Source of the DNA: Gordius sp. MW1
Lineage: Eukaryota > Nematomorpha > Gordioida > Gordea > Gordiidae
Direction of reading: 5' to 3'
DNA length: 64,000 nt
Assembly (NCBI GenBank): GCA_964036665.1
Contig: OZ038527.1
Location: forward strand, 4,464,001 to 4,528,000
The position numbers were made by a program, and so were the translations under genes. Shown piece after piece: positions 44,701 to 56,713 of this stretch. Position 1 is the first letter of the stretch. Each line of letters starts with the position of its first letter. The notes beneath the pieces were generated by a model. It was given only the letters and a program-made list of their open reading frames with translations. It made no database searches and was not told the DNA's origin.

Positions 44701-46594
44701 TTTATCTTTTTATATTTAGAGACCATTTTCAGGCAAAAAATATCAATTATATAGCACTTATTAATGTTAGACATGTTAAGATATCAAAATGCACAGGAAA
44801 ATTTACGCAAATGAGAATTTTTAAATACCACCAGGAAAAATAAACATGTTAAAATCTGAGAAGTTAAATATCTCATATGAGAGGAGATGTTTAAAAAAAA
44901 TTTCTTTACAAATAGGTTAAGAATAATGGTTTATGATAAAAATTTCAAAAAAAAATATTGAAATTTTTTTTTGTTTCATATTGTGGAAGGTGTTATCCTG
45001 GAAGACCCCGGGCATCTGAAACACGCTGTATCTTTAAAACTATTTGATAAAAACAAGCCAAACTTTGCAGAGATATTCTAGGATACATTTTATTAAGCTA
45101 CTGTAAGAATGAAATTATAACAATCACTAACTTAATTTGTACAACCTTTATAAACCGCTTGGGGTCCTCATTGACCCCACCTAGCCAACGGAGTGTATAA
45201 AATACACTTATTCAAGTGTAAAAAAAGCACAAGAAAAAACAGATGAACACAATGAAATACCAGGGAAAAAATAAATAGCAAACTTTTTATATTCTGAAAA
45301 AGTTTAAAATTAAAGGCGTCTAAATCATCAAAATTAAAATATAATGATTTTACCTGTAAGACAATTTGTTATCTTTAATACCACTTTTAGTCAAATTAGA
45401 GACTAGATCAGAGGGTATAGCTATCGAAGACAGTTTACGTTTATCTGCTAGGCCCAAACAATTGATAATGGTTTTATCCAAAAGTTTCATTATCAAATCT
45501 TTATTTTGATTTATTCCTCCATCCTCAGCCTCCCCAATGTAATAACAAATTATGATGTTACTAGATTTCACGGCTCCTTGACTTTCAATAATTTTACCTT
45601 TTTAATTATTTTAACAATATATTTTGTAACAAAATTATAAATATTAAATTTATGTGACTGCCTCATAAAAAATTTTACTTACAATCCCCCATTTCTAAAG
45701 GTAATTCTTTATTAAGCATTTTAATCTGATTTTCTAGGCATTTGTCTTTTACTAAAAAAAATTTATAAATGTATAAAAACTTATATACAAATACTTTTCA
45801 AATTAAACTCATCAGTAAGTTTGAGAGGTAGAATTACAGCATCACATTTGATGTCTTCAATATTTGATTTTTCTAAAATAATCTACCAATAAATTTCCTG
45901 CAAATTTGCAAAGATTTTTTTTACCTTCTGATATAAATGATCCCTATTAGCAAGAGCTTTTTTTCTCGGTATTCTCTGTTAAAACTTATGTTAATTCATA
46001 AAGAAAATATACCTTAATAGGAAATTGGGCTTTTTTATTGACTACTAGTTTGACTTTGTGTGGTGGTTCTTGAATAATTACAGGTGCAAAAACTTCAATA
46101 TTCTTCTTTATTGGTAATAATTCTGGTAATATCTTTGGCAGTACTCCCCCTGATGGAATAGTGACATCTTTAAGCATCTATTATATGTTAGTTGATTTAA
46201 ATTATAAAGATAAGGATATTGCAAGTTGTCAATGACTTAAAAAAATTGTTAAGCAAACATAAAATTTGATAATAAGTACTGTTTTAAGTTCCTCATCATT
46301 CATTATAGCTAACAGTATATGCCTAGGATTTATTCTACACTTTTTGTTATCTCTAGCTGCATTCCCTGCTAATTCCATAATCTCAGCTGGTTTATAATAG
46401 TAAGCATATTAAATATGCTTACCTGTTAAATATTCCATAACTGAAGCTAAATATATGGATGCCCCCATAGCAAATCGATATTTTTTTAAAAATTTTCGCA
46501 AATATCTATTTATTCTGGAAACAGGAAATATAATACCAGCCCTCACAGATTTGGATATCCCTTTGGATCTTTTCTTTCTCAAAATAGATGACAT
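41733..46594 (-). CDS. MACROH2A: macroH2A-type histone with divergent macrodomain
   Basis: A histone H2A variant fused to a macrodomain, a chromatin component. Nine minus-strand exons in consistent phase give about 357 residues (human about 370): 46423-46594, 46280-46386, 46013-46177, 45925-45975, 45795-45882, 45683-45751, 45354-45597, 41882-41966, 41733-41825. The histone fold is clear ([51 protein letters not shown]), with acidic-patch residues kept, then the macroH2A hallmark [17 protein letters not shown] and a short linker (about 35 residues). The macrodomain is recognisable ([36 protein letters not shown]), but the NPTN-type motif reads LPLK and the GSG loop is absent, so ADP-ribose binding is unlikely (inference). 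Intron 7 is 3.4 kb of transposons. The last exon (30 residues) is the least certain. Confidence 0.88.
42591..43336. repeat. hAT-like element of CCCGACCC repeats
   Basis: A 746-bp insertion with near 8-bp target duplication GTTGCAAC / GTTGGAAC (seven of eight). Ends TATAGCCATGCACGGGTGAC and TTTGCAGGGCTCTA. Arms contain several GGGTCGGGTCGGGTTGAAAA units. Same family as 62461-63474. Confidence 0.7.
44117..44445 (+). mobile_element. Short non-autonomous Helitron
   Basis: 329 bp. Starts TCTTGTATATAAAAATG after an A and ends CGTTTGCCGGGTTCATCTAGT. Contains CAGACCGATTTGACTCAAAA and a GT microsatellite. Another Helitron-like 3' end (GGCCGGGCACAGCTAGT) ends at 44632. Confidence 0.8.
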
Positions 46595-46734
46595 ATTTTA
46601 GTTCACGGTCATTTTGGTACCCAGGTGATTATGGATACATAGCACTTTTGTTTAAAAAACTACTATTTAAACTTCTATAACCAATCAAAACTTATGACCA
46701 ATTTGCAGCGTAACTTCCTTGCCGCGTCCAAACG

Positions 46735-49700
46735 ACGTTGAGAGTATTAAATTATTTAACGAGAAGCTGCAAAAGAGAATTGAGACTACACCACAGACAA
46801 TTAACATGATTATTAAGGAGCAAAGTGCAAAGCCTGATACAATTATCGCTCAAATTAAAACCCACCCCCCATCATAAAAAATTGCTCTCCTCTGAATCTC
46901 TTCGCTTTACCATTATGGTTGAGAGGAGCGCAATAACCAGATCATCGGCCAAATTCAAGAAAGAGCATCAGCAATCAAAAAGCTTATAAAGACTAGTGTG
47001 CAACGCGATAAGAGGATATACGCTGCGGATATAATAAAAGAAACAGAAGTTGCAAGTAAAACGAACAATACGCACAAACTTCATAAAACTTAAAAGCCCT
47101 AACTAAGCTTGAACCTCAGTTGCAACGAGCATCCAATTACAACCTCCAACCCCAAACCCAAAGATTTTATGGTTCACGGAAATCATGGGAAAAACACTTC
47201 CGCGACATCCTTTCCTTCCCCACCCCATTCCCTTATACAGCTATTTATGCAGGATTTATCAAGGCTTTAAAGGCCTTGGTGAGGCCAACATAAATCATCA
47301 AATCCCTAATGATCATGAGATCATGCAAACCATAAAAAAATAGGAACCACAAAGCCACTGACAAAGAAGGAATCTCAGCCGAACTTTACAAGGCCAATCC
47401 TAAAACTTCTTCCCAGCTCCTACAGCCATTATTCGAAAGGATATGGATGAATGAACAACTGCCCGAATCATTGTCTAACAGTGTTTAAAAATCTTCGAAA
47501 AGGGCAACCATCTTGACCCCAATAACTACAGAGGCATAGCACTAATAAATGTTACCTCAAATATTTTCATAAACATACTCTACCCCGAGTTAATCGTACG
47601 TACATGGACAGTAAAATAAATCACGCACAAGCAGGCTTCGGAAGCTCGCGCACAACAACCGAGCTAATATTAACCATAAAAAACTTGATTGACAAATCTA
47701 ACTGCGCAAAAAACCCCTCTGCATACTCTTCCTTGACATCTCTAAGGCATTTGACTCGATTCAACATCTATATATATGGGAAACCCTTTGTTTACTTGGA
47801 ATGCCAAAAAAATTATAGGACTTATTTTCAGCTATATGAAAACCAAAAACTCTTTGTCAGACATTACCAGTTTCTCTTAAACCCAATCCCGAGCTCATGT
47901 GTGAGGCAGGGGTGCCCCTTATCCCCTCTGATTTTTATCTCGGTTTTGAATTTAGTACTGAAGAGATCCATATTCCCAAGCGATGGCTGTCTGTTGAGTA
48001 ACGAGGATCTCATCTCTTTTGTTTGCTGATAATATCTGCCTCATCTCCGACTCACTGACCAACCTACAAAACATGCACGATAGATATGCTCAATAAGCAG
48101 CCCGAGGAGGCCTCATCATTAATGCCAAAAACTCGACACTACTTGCCCTTAACCCGCCACTTAATGCGAGTATCATGAGCCATAATTCTATTATTAAACC
48201 CTCGGTTCAAGTTAAATACATCGGTGTGTCTCTGTGCACGGACAAGTTCACCACGCTAGTCTCGGAAAAAAATAACAAAAGCTACCAACAGGTTCAAACA
48301 ATGTCATAAAATTTAGAACTGCAAAATAACACCAAACTTCGTCTATATAAAACCTTATTCTTCCCAGTACTCTTTTGGAACTGCATAATGTTTCAAGAAA
48401 CACCAAACTTCGTCTATATAAAACCATCCTCCCAGTAGTCTTTTACGGCTGCAGGACCTGGAACCTCATGACAAGCTTAATCAAAAGCATACAAACAAAG
48501 GTGAACAAAATGCTGAGAAGTGTCTGTCAAATCTTCTACCCAAGAATAATTAGTAATGAGTATTTATGGTACCTATGCAAACTACCCCCAGTCAAATACA
48601 TGTTTTTTGGTTAAAAAGTGAAACTTCTTAGCGCACCAGTTTCGGAGAGGCTCTCCCAACCTCTGCATGTCCACTTTACTGTGGAGACCTCCCCAATTAG
48701 GATACCGGAAATGCCGTAAAACGTGGGCCTACAACACGCCCAAAGAATTAAACGGTATAGTACTTCAACCCGACCAACTAGATGTGTAGTGATGCGGAAA
48801 AAACGAGAAAAATCTCGGTCTCGTCTCGTCTCGAAAAACCGACACGAGACGAGACGAGAATTTGAAAAATGGAGTCGAGATCGAGACGAGAATTTTGATG
48901 TCGAGACGAGACGATCCGAGATTTTCTCGGCGAGATCTCGACTTTTTATTGATCGTTAGATTTTAGTAAATTATTGTGTATTTTAATTTACATGATTTAC
49001 ATTTAAGGTATATTAAGTGTAAATTAATATGTTTGGAATATATTTGATATTAAAAAAAAATTCCTAAGTGTAGTAAATATTATATATTTTTGCAAAAAAA
49101 TGAAAATTTGGCAATTATTTACCTAAGTATGGTTGATTTTTGTCATACATTTAAATACGTACTCTTTAATTTAAAGTTTAAAACTTTATGTTCTTAATCC
49201 TATAATAAGGCTGCTTTTATTGTTGTTTTTACAATATTTTAATTTGTGCAACTAGTTATTAATTCTGTGAATAATAATAACATCATTAAATGTCACTCGC
49301 ACTTTGTGGTTTATAACGCTATAGTAAACACGCAATAAACACTATGGGCTATAATTGATGATGGTTATATAAATGGACTTAAACGTTTGCCTTAAATATG
49401 TTAAGGTCTACTTTGAAGCTTTAGCAAAGGTTAATAAAGAGTCTCAATATGCTCAAGTATGCAACTAAGTCAACTATAAGCGAACTTATAATTTTCAAAG
49501 TCCATTTATAGTTGACAGACACAGTTTTTATACTAATGTTATAATTTGCTAGAACAATAAAATTTAATTATCTATATTTCAAATTTATTTATAGTTTTTT
49601 TAGTCTGCACTTTTTATAGAAAATGTTATCTATATGAGTTAATTCATATCTTTATATTGTCAATGAGATGTCGTGTCCCGCTAAATCTTTAAAAAGTTTG

Positions 49701-50210
49701 TGTATTAGAGTTTTTCCAAAACTATAAAAGTTTGCCATTTGGATTTTTGAACACTTACTTAATATTTTTAATAAAAGAGGAGAAATTTTTATTCCGTATA
49801 TATTTTTTTTAAATGTCGAGACGAGACGAGAATTCTCGTCGAGACCGAGATTTTTTTAGACCGAGACAATCGAGATTTTCATAATCGCTCCCGAGACGAG
49901 ATTTTGTTTTCGAGACCGAGACGAGATCGAAACACTATAGATGTGATCTTCTTAGAAAGGAACGCTTGGAAAAAGTTTGTCACCAATCACCCAGCTTACA
50001 AGTTTTTTGTCAACACGCCAAGAAAATTGATTACCATCCATAAACCACCAAGCCCTCTCCCCGCAGTCTGACAATGATTCAAGCAAGTACCAGTGTGCAA
50101 CCGAACGAGGTAAACTATCTCTTATCTCCAGTACTTGCCGTAGATGGTATGTTAATTTTTGTATCATTTATGATTTTTATATAGAGCGAGTGTACTGCCT
50201 ACCGACTTGC
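46735..50210 (+). mobile_element. LINE remnant with reverse transcriptase, split by a hAT element
   Basis: A plus-strand non-LTR element. Reverse transcriptase pieces in order: GISAELYKA (about 47370), a block resembling GNHLDPNNYRGIALINV (about 47505-47555), QAGFGSSRTTTELIL (47628), VRQGCPLSPLIF (47905), then the C-terminal NTKLRLYKTILPVVFYGCRTW (48395). Sequence continues beyond the hAT insertion with LERNAWKKF (about 49955). Many frameshifts and stops, so it is dead. An apurinic endonuclease-type LINE (RTE- or L2-like) is likely but the clade is not fixed. Confidence 0.75.
48787..49937. repeat. Non-autonomous hAT element of CGAGACGAGA repeats
   Basis: 1151 bp inserted in the LINE with a perfect 8-bp target duplication TAGATGTG (48779-48786, 49938-49945). 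Starts TAGTGATGCGG and ends CGAAACACTA. Both sides carry many GTCTCGTCTCG / CGAGACGAGA units, and the middle is AT-rich without coding capacity. Confidence 0.88.
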
Positions 50211-50214
50211 AGCA

Positions 50215-51370
50215 TCTCTATACATAATCGTTTGAACTTTTTCAAAATTTATTTAATATTATTTAATTCACGAAAATCCCATATTTAATTTATTTGTCCA
50301 TCTCACATGCTGATTGTTTAACAAACATCTCTAGCATATTTTAATGGGGGGAGGGGGGGGGCCTTCCCAAAAATCAAAACTCGACCCCCCCCCCCAAAGC
50401 AAAAACGCTAGCTGCCACTGCTCTTGGGCAGCACGCGTAATTTAACGATCCAAAGAGTACATCGAATAAGACCGATGCCTAACGATTGTTATAAACATAA
50501 TTGTAGATGTAGTCAGGATGGTCAACAATCTGTCCAGGAGAGGGCAGGACCATCGAATAATTATAATTGACAATTAGTTGCGGCTAACACAATAAATACG
50601 CCATGATTAATATTTGTTAATATGTTTATTTTATCACAGAATCAATTTAGGTTTTCTCGATCTCGTTGATACTGGTGACTCGATTAATATAATTTATCGT
50701 AAAAAAATTGTTAAATCCAATTAAATGGCACAAATATTAATATTCTAGGTAGCACTAAAGTTATTGTATGCATAGACAGATAGACTACTCATCAACGCAC
50801 AAAATGTGTACCCATTTTATCGCAAAACATGGTAAGAACTATTTGGATACTAGTTAATTTTGTAAATTAAAGCTTAAACAGGTAAATAAAAAATATTGAA
50901 TTGGGTAGATATCGAAAATAAAACTAAACCCATAAATTGCATAGCAATTAATATCATATTTGTTCAATAAATATAGCGCCATCTATATTATGAATAATAA
51001 TAATCAACTTTTATTGACCAAAACATTTTTATTTAATTTATTTGCAATATAAATTTTTAATTTTTGATTAATATTCAGAGAATGATTATGAAAACAAATT
51101 TTAAGATTTTTCAAAACTATTAAATTAATTTAAAAAAAAATTTAATGTGTAAAATCTTGATTAATAATGTGATTGTTTAATGTATTAAAAATATTAGAAC
51201 CGATTAGATGATAAAATATTTTGTTTAATATTATTGAACTTATGTTTTTAAATTCAATAAATTTATATTTTTAAAGTTATTAAAGACGGTGTACGAAGTT
51301 TTACATAATAAATATAATTCTTTAGAGAAATATATTAGGCCAAACTTATTTTTTATATTAATTAAATGAT
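50215..51370. other. Spacer with repeat fragments
   Basis: A G/C homopolymer patch lies at 50345-50400. The region 50765-50935 (AGATAGACTACTCATCAACG...GGGTAGATATCGAAAAT) matches, inverted, the sequence at 40560-40720. CCCATAAATTGCATAGC at 50931 is the shared block seen at 5514, 6190 and 21410. The rest is AT-rich. No gene. Confidence 0.45.
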
Positions 51371-51372
51371 AA

Positions 51373-53870
51373 TTGTTATTTAAACAATTATTAGGAATAG
51401 ATGATAAAAAAGAAATACCTCCCCTTTTTACAAGCCGGTTACTGCCCTTGCAGACCACCCTTCAAGGTCATAGCAGCCAAAAGGGTAAACAGCGTGCTGC
51501 CAACGGTTGTTACCGACCCGCTGGTCTGCACCGGGGGTGTGACCATGCCTTCTAACAGGCAGGGTACTCATATTACTATTTAAGATGACTCCAGAGGTCG
51601 GACGTAGGTAGGCAATGCCATCGCTGGCATCCCTAACAAGGCCGTTAACGCCTCTTCCTCTTGGGCGCTGTCGGCCATTACCTGGGGATATTCCCAGGTC
51701 CCTGCCGGCCAACTTCGTCATTCCTTGTGAACACCGGCGGCATCCCTGGACTCCTAGCCACATAAAGTTCTGCAAAAAAAGTCATCTACGGTACACCATC
51801 CATCCCAATTACAAACGATATATGTAAAGGGCAGTCTGGTTAAGGAGCGGCGCTACATTTTTTCAAAAAAAGCTGGAGCGCCTCTCCTTTTTAAAAATGA
51901 AGAGCTAGAACAGGAGTAGCTCCTTTTAGGGCTGGGGCGGAGGAAATTTAATATATGAATCATATTATTTTTTAAATATTTATAATATTTGTTAATTAAA
52001 ATTTAATGAAAATATAATTTTATTTTATTTAAATTTATTCATTATTAAATGTTGAGCCGAATTTCAGGGGTTTGAACCCGTCCAAAATAAAACCGGGTTC
52101 GTGTTCGGGTTTGGCATGAATTTTGAAATAGGGTTCGTGTTCGGGTTTGGCATAAATTTTGAAACCCGGTTGGGGTACAGGTTCGGGTTCAAGAAAAAAG
52201 GCCTCGACTATCCAAATCCAAAAATTTTCCTTACCAAAAATTTTCTTGAGAGCAAAAAAAAAAAAAAGGTCTCGACTATCCAAAACCAAAATTCTCTCCA
52301 AAATTTTCCTGAGAGCAAAAAAAAATAGGTCTCGACTCAAAAAGGGGGGGGGGGCTTAAAAACCCGAACCTTTTTTGTGTTCATCGGGTTCGGGTTTTAA
52401 GGGTATTTTTAAAAATGGGTTTGGGTTCGGGTTCTGTAAAACATCGGGTTTTACCCGGTTCGGGTTCAGGGGTTCGGGTTCGGGACCCCTGGTTTTTTAT
52501 TGATTTTTCATTAAATCATTTGAAACATTAGACATCAATTCTTCTATTTTATAATGAAAATTTTTTGAAAAATTATGTAAGTCATATTAATATTCATTTT
52601 ATAGATATATAATAAAAAATAGTTTTATTATGGATTTAGTAGAGATTATTGAAAAAGAAACCAAATTTCCATTTCCATTATACAAAAAATATTTCAACCT
52701 TATTGATGATACAGATGATAAAGTCAACTTAAAGGCGAAATGCCTACTGTGCATTAACAACAAAATGATTTCTTTCTCTAAAATCAGCAGCTTTAATTTA
52801 AAAAAACACCATAAGGTAAAATCAATATTTTTTTATTTTATAATAATTTTTTTTAAAATGGTTTTAATTATTTTTGGGCAATTCATTACATTAGTTGAGC
52901 TTGGGTTGTCAGATATGATGCCCTTTTATATTTTTATATTTATTTTAATTTTGTCATTTTTAAACTCATTTTAAAATTAAATAAATTATCAGATTTAGAG
53001 TTTTGCCACCTCTTGTAAAGTCTCTCATCAGCTATATTAATAAAAGGTTTATAATAACACATAAATTATATCTATTTAAATAACCTTATTGCAGATATAT
53101 TTCTAATGATGATAATATAATTGGAGGCGATTGTCCCTTCTGCATTTAAATTGAATTGGGAATGGATAAAAGATTTAACAAATATGGAACTAAAAGCCAG
53201 ATTAATTAATTTTTTAAGGAAACAAATACCCGACGGAAAAATAGTTACAATTAGTTCATGGGAACCTTGTAATTTGGAAGATTTCTTTGGATTCCATGAA
53301 ATTGATTACCATGAAAATAATATATTGGATAGATATTCTTTAAGTGATGATAGCAAGATTACTATTTTTGAACAATTCCATTGAAATATATTTATATTAA
53401 ATAAAATACCCGCTTCCCTCTAGTGCTCCTGTGGAGCGCCTATTTAGTATCGCAAACAGGTTTTAGGGAAGAAGCGTGGGTGTTTGTTAGATTCTAATTT
53501 AGAAAATTTATTACTTTTAAAAGCTAATAAAAATTATAAATATTTTGATATATCATATAATATAAATAAAACGTTTTGATAAAAAAATATAATTTTGTTT
53601 CGTGTACCTTTTAAAAAAATGAAAATCAAAGAAGCGGTTATGGAGCGGCACTCTATTAGTTAGAGCGGGAGCGCTCCCTTTAATATGTAGTAGCGGGAGC
53701 GGGAGTTCGCTCCTTTTGAGAAGGTAGGAGCGGAAGCGGGAGTCGCTACTTTTAAAAAGGAGCCTTAACAAGACTGGTAAAGGGCATGGAGGACGCAATC
53801 CGACCAAACTCTCAACTACGATTCTCACGATACACCATGACGCCATCAGTACAAAATATATTTAAAAAAT
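51373..53870. repeat. GC-rich unclassified repeat, split by a hAT transposon
   Basis: 51420-51831 and 53777-53840 are joined across the hAT target site and are much GC-richer than their surroundings. ORFs exist on both strands (for example 51428-51775 minus), but none matches a family I know. It is probably part of a retroelement leader or ORF. Confidence 0.4.
51832..53776 (+). mobile_element. hAT DNA transposon, decayed
   Basis: 1945 bp with a perfect 8-bp target duplication GTAAAGGG (51824-51831, 53777-53784). Ends CAGTCTGGTTAAGGAGC and TTAACAAGACTG, with many GGAGCGGGAGC units subterminally. It encodes pieces of a hAT transposase: a BED-finger-like N-terminus (CLLC...KHH, 52740-52815), a middle part with FLRKQIPDGK (53205), and the dimerisation region around APVERLFSIANRF-like sequence and LENLLLLKANK (53420-53530). 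The latter lies in other frames, so several stops and frameshifts are present. CGGGTTCGGGTT repeats at 52085-52480 lie inside it. Confidence 0.85.
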
Positions 53871-53884
53871 ATACACACTAGGCA

Positions 53885-55560
53885 TAATAACTTAACAGTT
53901 GTTCGACATGCTTAGTTTCTGTTTTTTCAGTCTCTAATGACTTAACCTGGTAAATCTTGTTACCTACATGGTCAACTATTCTAGAGAACTCCGACCTAGG
54001 CTGGCTTAATTTCCGACCAAACAAGATTAATATATTATATTTGGTCTTGCCTGTTAAATGATATTTAAAACTGCTATCCAGCAAAAAAATCAGGCGGAAA
54101 ACGTTAATTATGACCAAAGAATTCAACATATACTGTCAAACGTCTAAATCGAGGTGTCATGTTATTAATCGACATAATCATGTACCCTCTCTAATTTTTT
54201 TTGTACCAGTTCCAACCTTTTTTTTTTAACAATCTTTACGTACCTCTCCACCTGTCCATTAGAACTAGGATGGTACGGCGGCCTCAGTTATTTTCCAATT
54301 ATTACAGAAATCTTTAAAATCGACATTTTTAAACCCTTTTTGTTATCGGTTTCTATAAATTTCGGAAAACCGTATGAGCCAATAAATTCGTTTAAAAATA
54401 TTAGGGTAACCTTAGAAGGTATATTGTCTAGTTTAATTTCAGTTCAACCTGAATATGCGTCTACTTCTAATATATACCTCTTTTTATTAAATTCAAAAGA
54501 ACCAACATGAATTCTACTCCAGAGATTATCTGCACGTGACCATCGAGTCTTCTTATCCCAGCGTGGCATGGCTGCCTTTAACTTACACATAGCATATTGC
54601 CGAACATAGATTTCAACGTCTCTTGTAATCTTGGGCCAGTAGATATATAGTCTAGCGAGCTCCTTCATCTTTACTAAACCTGCGTGTCCTTGATGCGAAA
54701 GGCTTAAAACATTACAACGCAGCTCAACAATTTTCAATATATAGTTTATAGAGAAATATGTTCTCTACTTTAGCTTTATTTATAACCCAAAATAAAAATG
54801 ATTCGAAATGAATTTATTATAACAACAGGGTATCTCAAACGTTAATAATATGAACCGATGAAATTGGAGGAAGATAAAAACATATGTGTTTCGTCGACTT
54901 GCTACATTTTCAATGTTTATGTCGCTACAAGTTCCTTAATAACATGTTTAAAGTCTACAGGAACATTTTGAATATCTTTAACACCTGTAATAATTTGTTT
55001 AAAATTTGCTAATCCAGCATTATTCACTGTACTTTTGACATATCGTCAAGGTCATTAACTTTTATCAACAAAATTATTTATTTCGTGATAAAACATCAGC
55101 CAAATTATTACTTTTACCTTCTCGATATTTTAATGTTTATGAAAAATTAGCCAAGTGTTAATAACCATCTCTAAAGTCAAGGCGACATTAAAAATTCTAT
55201 ATTAATTTTATCAATCAAAGCTACCAATGGCTTATGATCGGTATATAATGTAAACGCCTTACCAATTAAATATTCTCGACATCAACCATAAACCATCGCA
55301 AGAGCTTTCTCCATGATCGAATAATTAATTTCAGCTTTAGTAAGCTTGTGAAAAAATAAATAACGGGATGCTCTATTTCATCACCTATATGACATAATGC
55401 GCCACAAATACCAGTATTTGATGCATCATAATTTATGCTCTTCATTGGGATCGAAGTATTTAAGAATTGGACCCGTTAATAAAGCATTAATGATATCTAG
55501 TACAACGCGGTTTCTACAATCATAATATTTCCTACGGTTTAAAAATAGTATATTTTATGC
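53885..55560 (-). mobile_element. Ty3/gypsy pol fossil
   Basis: Minus-strand remnant of a Ty3/gypsy element. In order it holds the end of reverse transcriptase, an RNase H part (DHKPLVALID at about 55230) and an integrase with the zinc-binding HQGHAGLVKMKELARLYIYW and core WSRADNLWSRIHVGSF (54444-54720). It is broken in several places. LTRs were not identified. It begins directly after the GC-rich repeat. Confidence 0.78.
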
Positions 55561-55599
55561 AGTAACAATAATCAGCAAAAAGCGCAAGGATGAGGCGAG

Positions 55600-56315
55600 G
55601 ATGAACGTTCATAATAAAAATAAAACTTTAAAACAAACTTTAATAGCATAATGAAATATGCTACAGGTATAAAAGCGATAAAGATAGAACTATAAAGGAG
55701 ATAGATAGAAAAAATAATAGAAGAAAGCGATACCTCCGCTAGCCTCAGTAAGGAGGGGGAGCGGCAAAACCATCAGGCGGGGCAACACCACAATTATGTA
55801 AGTTTACGCTTAACTTAAATTAAACCCTTGGTAATTTAAGCAATTTAAGTGTATATATGCATGTTTGCCCCAATAAAATCAAGTATTAAGTGTAAATATT
55901 AAATTTACGTCATATGGCGCATAAGTCGCTTTAGATACCATTTTTAAGTGTTCTTATAACAGCGAAATTAGTAACACGTTATACCCCAATACTTGATTGA
56001 GATCTAAATGATTATGAGGCTTAATAATAATATAATTTGGATGATAAAATAAAGATTTAAAATAATTGTACTGTGTACTATAGGAGGCTACAGATTTGCT
56101 AAAATCTGTGCGTCTAATTTGTTTCTGGTAAAATTTTTAGTAATTGTTGATTATTCGAGGCCAATGGCTTATTATAATGGCTGATTTAATTTAATTACTA
56201 ATTGAAAGGATAAATAAATATCCTTTGCAAACTATAGAGAGCTTGTTATTATGTGAATGCTTCATGCTGGATAATAATGTAGTCTAGTTTGTACATTTTG
56301 AAAATCGATCAATGA
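55600..56315. other. Intergenic, AT-rich
   Basis: May include a leader or LTR part of the gypsy fossil (a GC-richer patch at 55735-55790). The promoter for the downstream ARPC1 locus should be here or further up, but no motif can be named. Confidence 0.35.
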
Positions 56316-56320
56316 TGTAG

Positions 56321-56711
56321 AGAAACGAATAAAAATCAACATGGAACAAGGGAGCTATTACATGGGCTTGATGATAGAAGAAAATTGGTGGCCCGTCAAC
56401 TGGCCAAAAACCATCTTGCCGAATTGAATGTTCCAATGTTAAAAAATGTTCTACAATTAGAAAATGTCCCCCAACAAAATGCTAATTTATCATTCAATTT
56501 CGAAAGTTATAATTTAGGTATTTTTTATAATAAAATTAATAATTATTATAAAAAAAGGTACTCAATTTAGGGCCTTCTTTATGATAATCGGGAGATGATC
56601 GTTAGCGCCCCAGGCTGAATTCTGCAAGATGGCTTTCGGCGAGTTGATAAGGCATTAAGGAAATTGATGTATCTTTCTGCAAAATTGTTCTCTTCCATGT
56701 CTTGGCTTTGA
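56321..56711 (+). CDS. Candidate small spliced gene ending 2 nt before ARPC1
   Basis: Exon 56321-56517 reads GTRELLHGLDDRRKLVARQL, AKNHLAELNVPMLKNVLQ and QQNANLSFNFESYNL. With a GT-AG intron (56518-56628) it joins in phase to DGFRRVDKALRKLMYLSAKL ending at TGA 56709-56711. No ATG lies in frame after the upstream stop (56313), so a 5' exon must lie further up. I do not recognise a family. The helix-rich composition is protein-like, but one exon is only 83 bp, so chance is possible. The ARPC1 ATG follows at 56714, so if real the two could share one transcript. Confidence 0.35.
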
Positions 56712-56713
56712 AA

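Larger units (their letters stand above)
42284..45195. mobile_element. Degenerate piggyBac-like element in macroH2A intron 7
   Basis: The left end is TTAA then CCCTCCGTTGGTCAGGTC, and the right end is GACCCCACCTAGCCAACGGAG (inverse). The right TTAA is not preserved. A diverged second left end lies at 42001. The inside hosts a hAT-like element (42591) and a Helitron (44117). No transposase ORF recognised. Confidence 0.5.

Noticed and set aside
45354-45597. Premature end of macroH2A after LSYR in exon 7
   Set aside because: A good donor at this point joins in phase to an exon at 41882-41966 that matches the family ([13 protein letters not shown]), so the gene continues across a transposon-filled intron.
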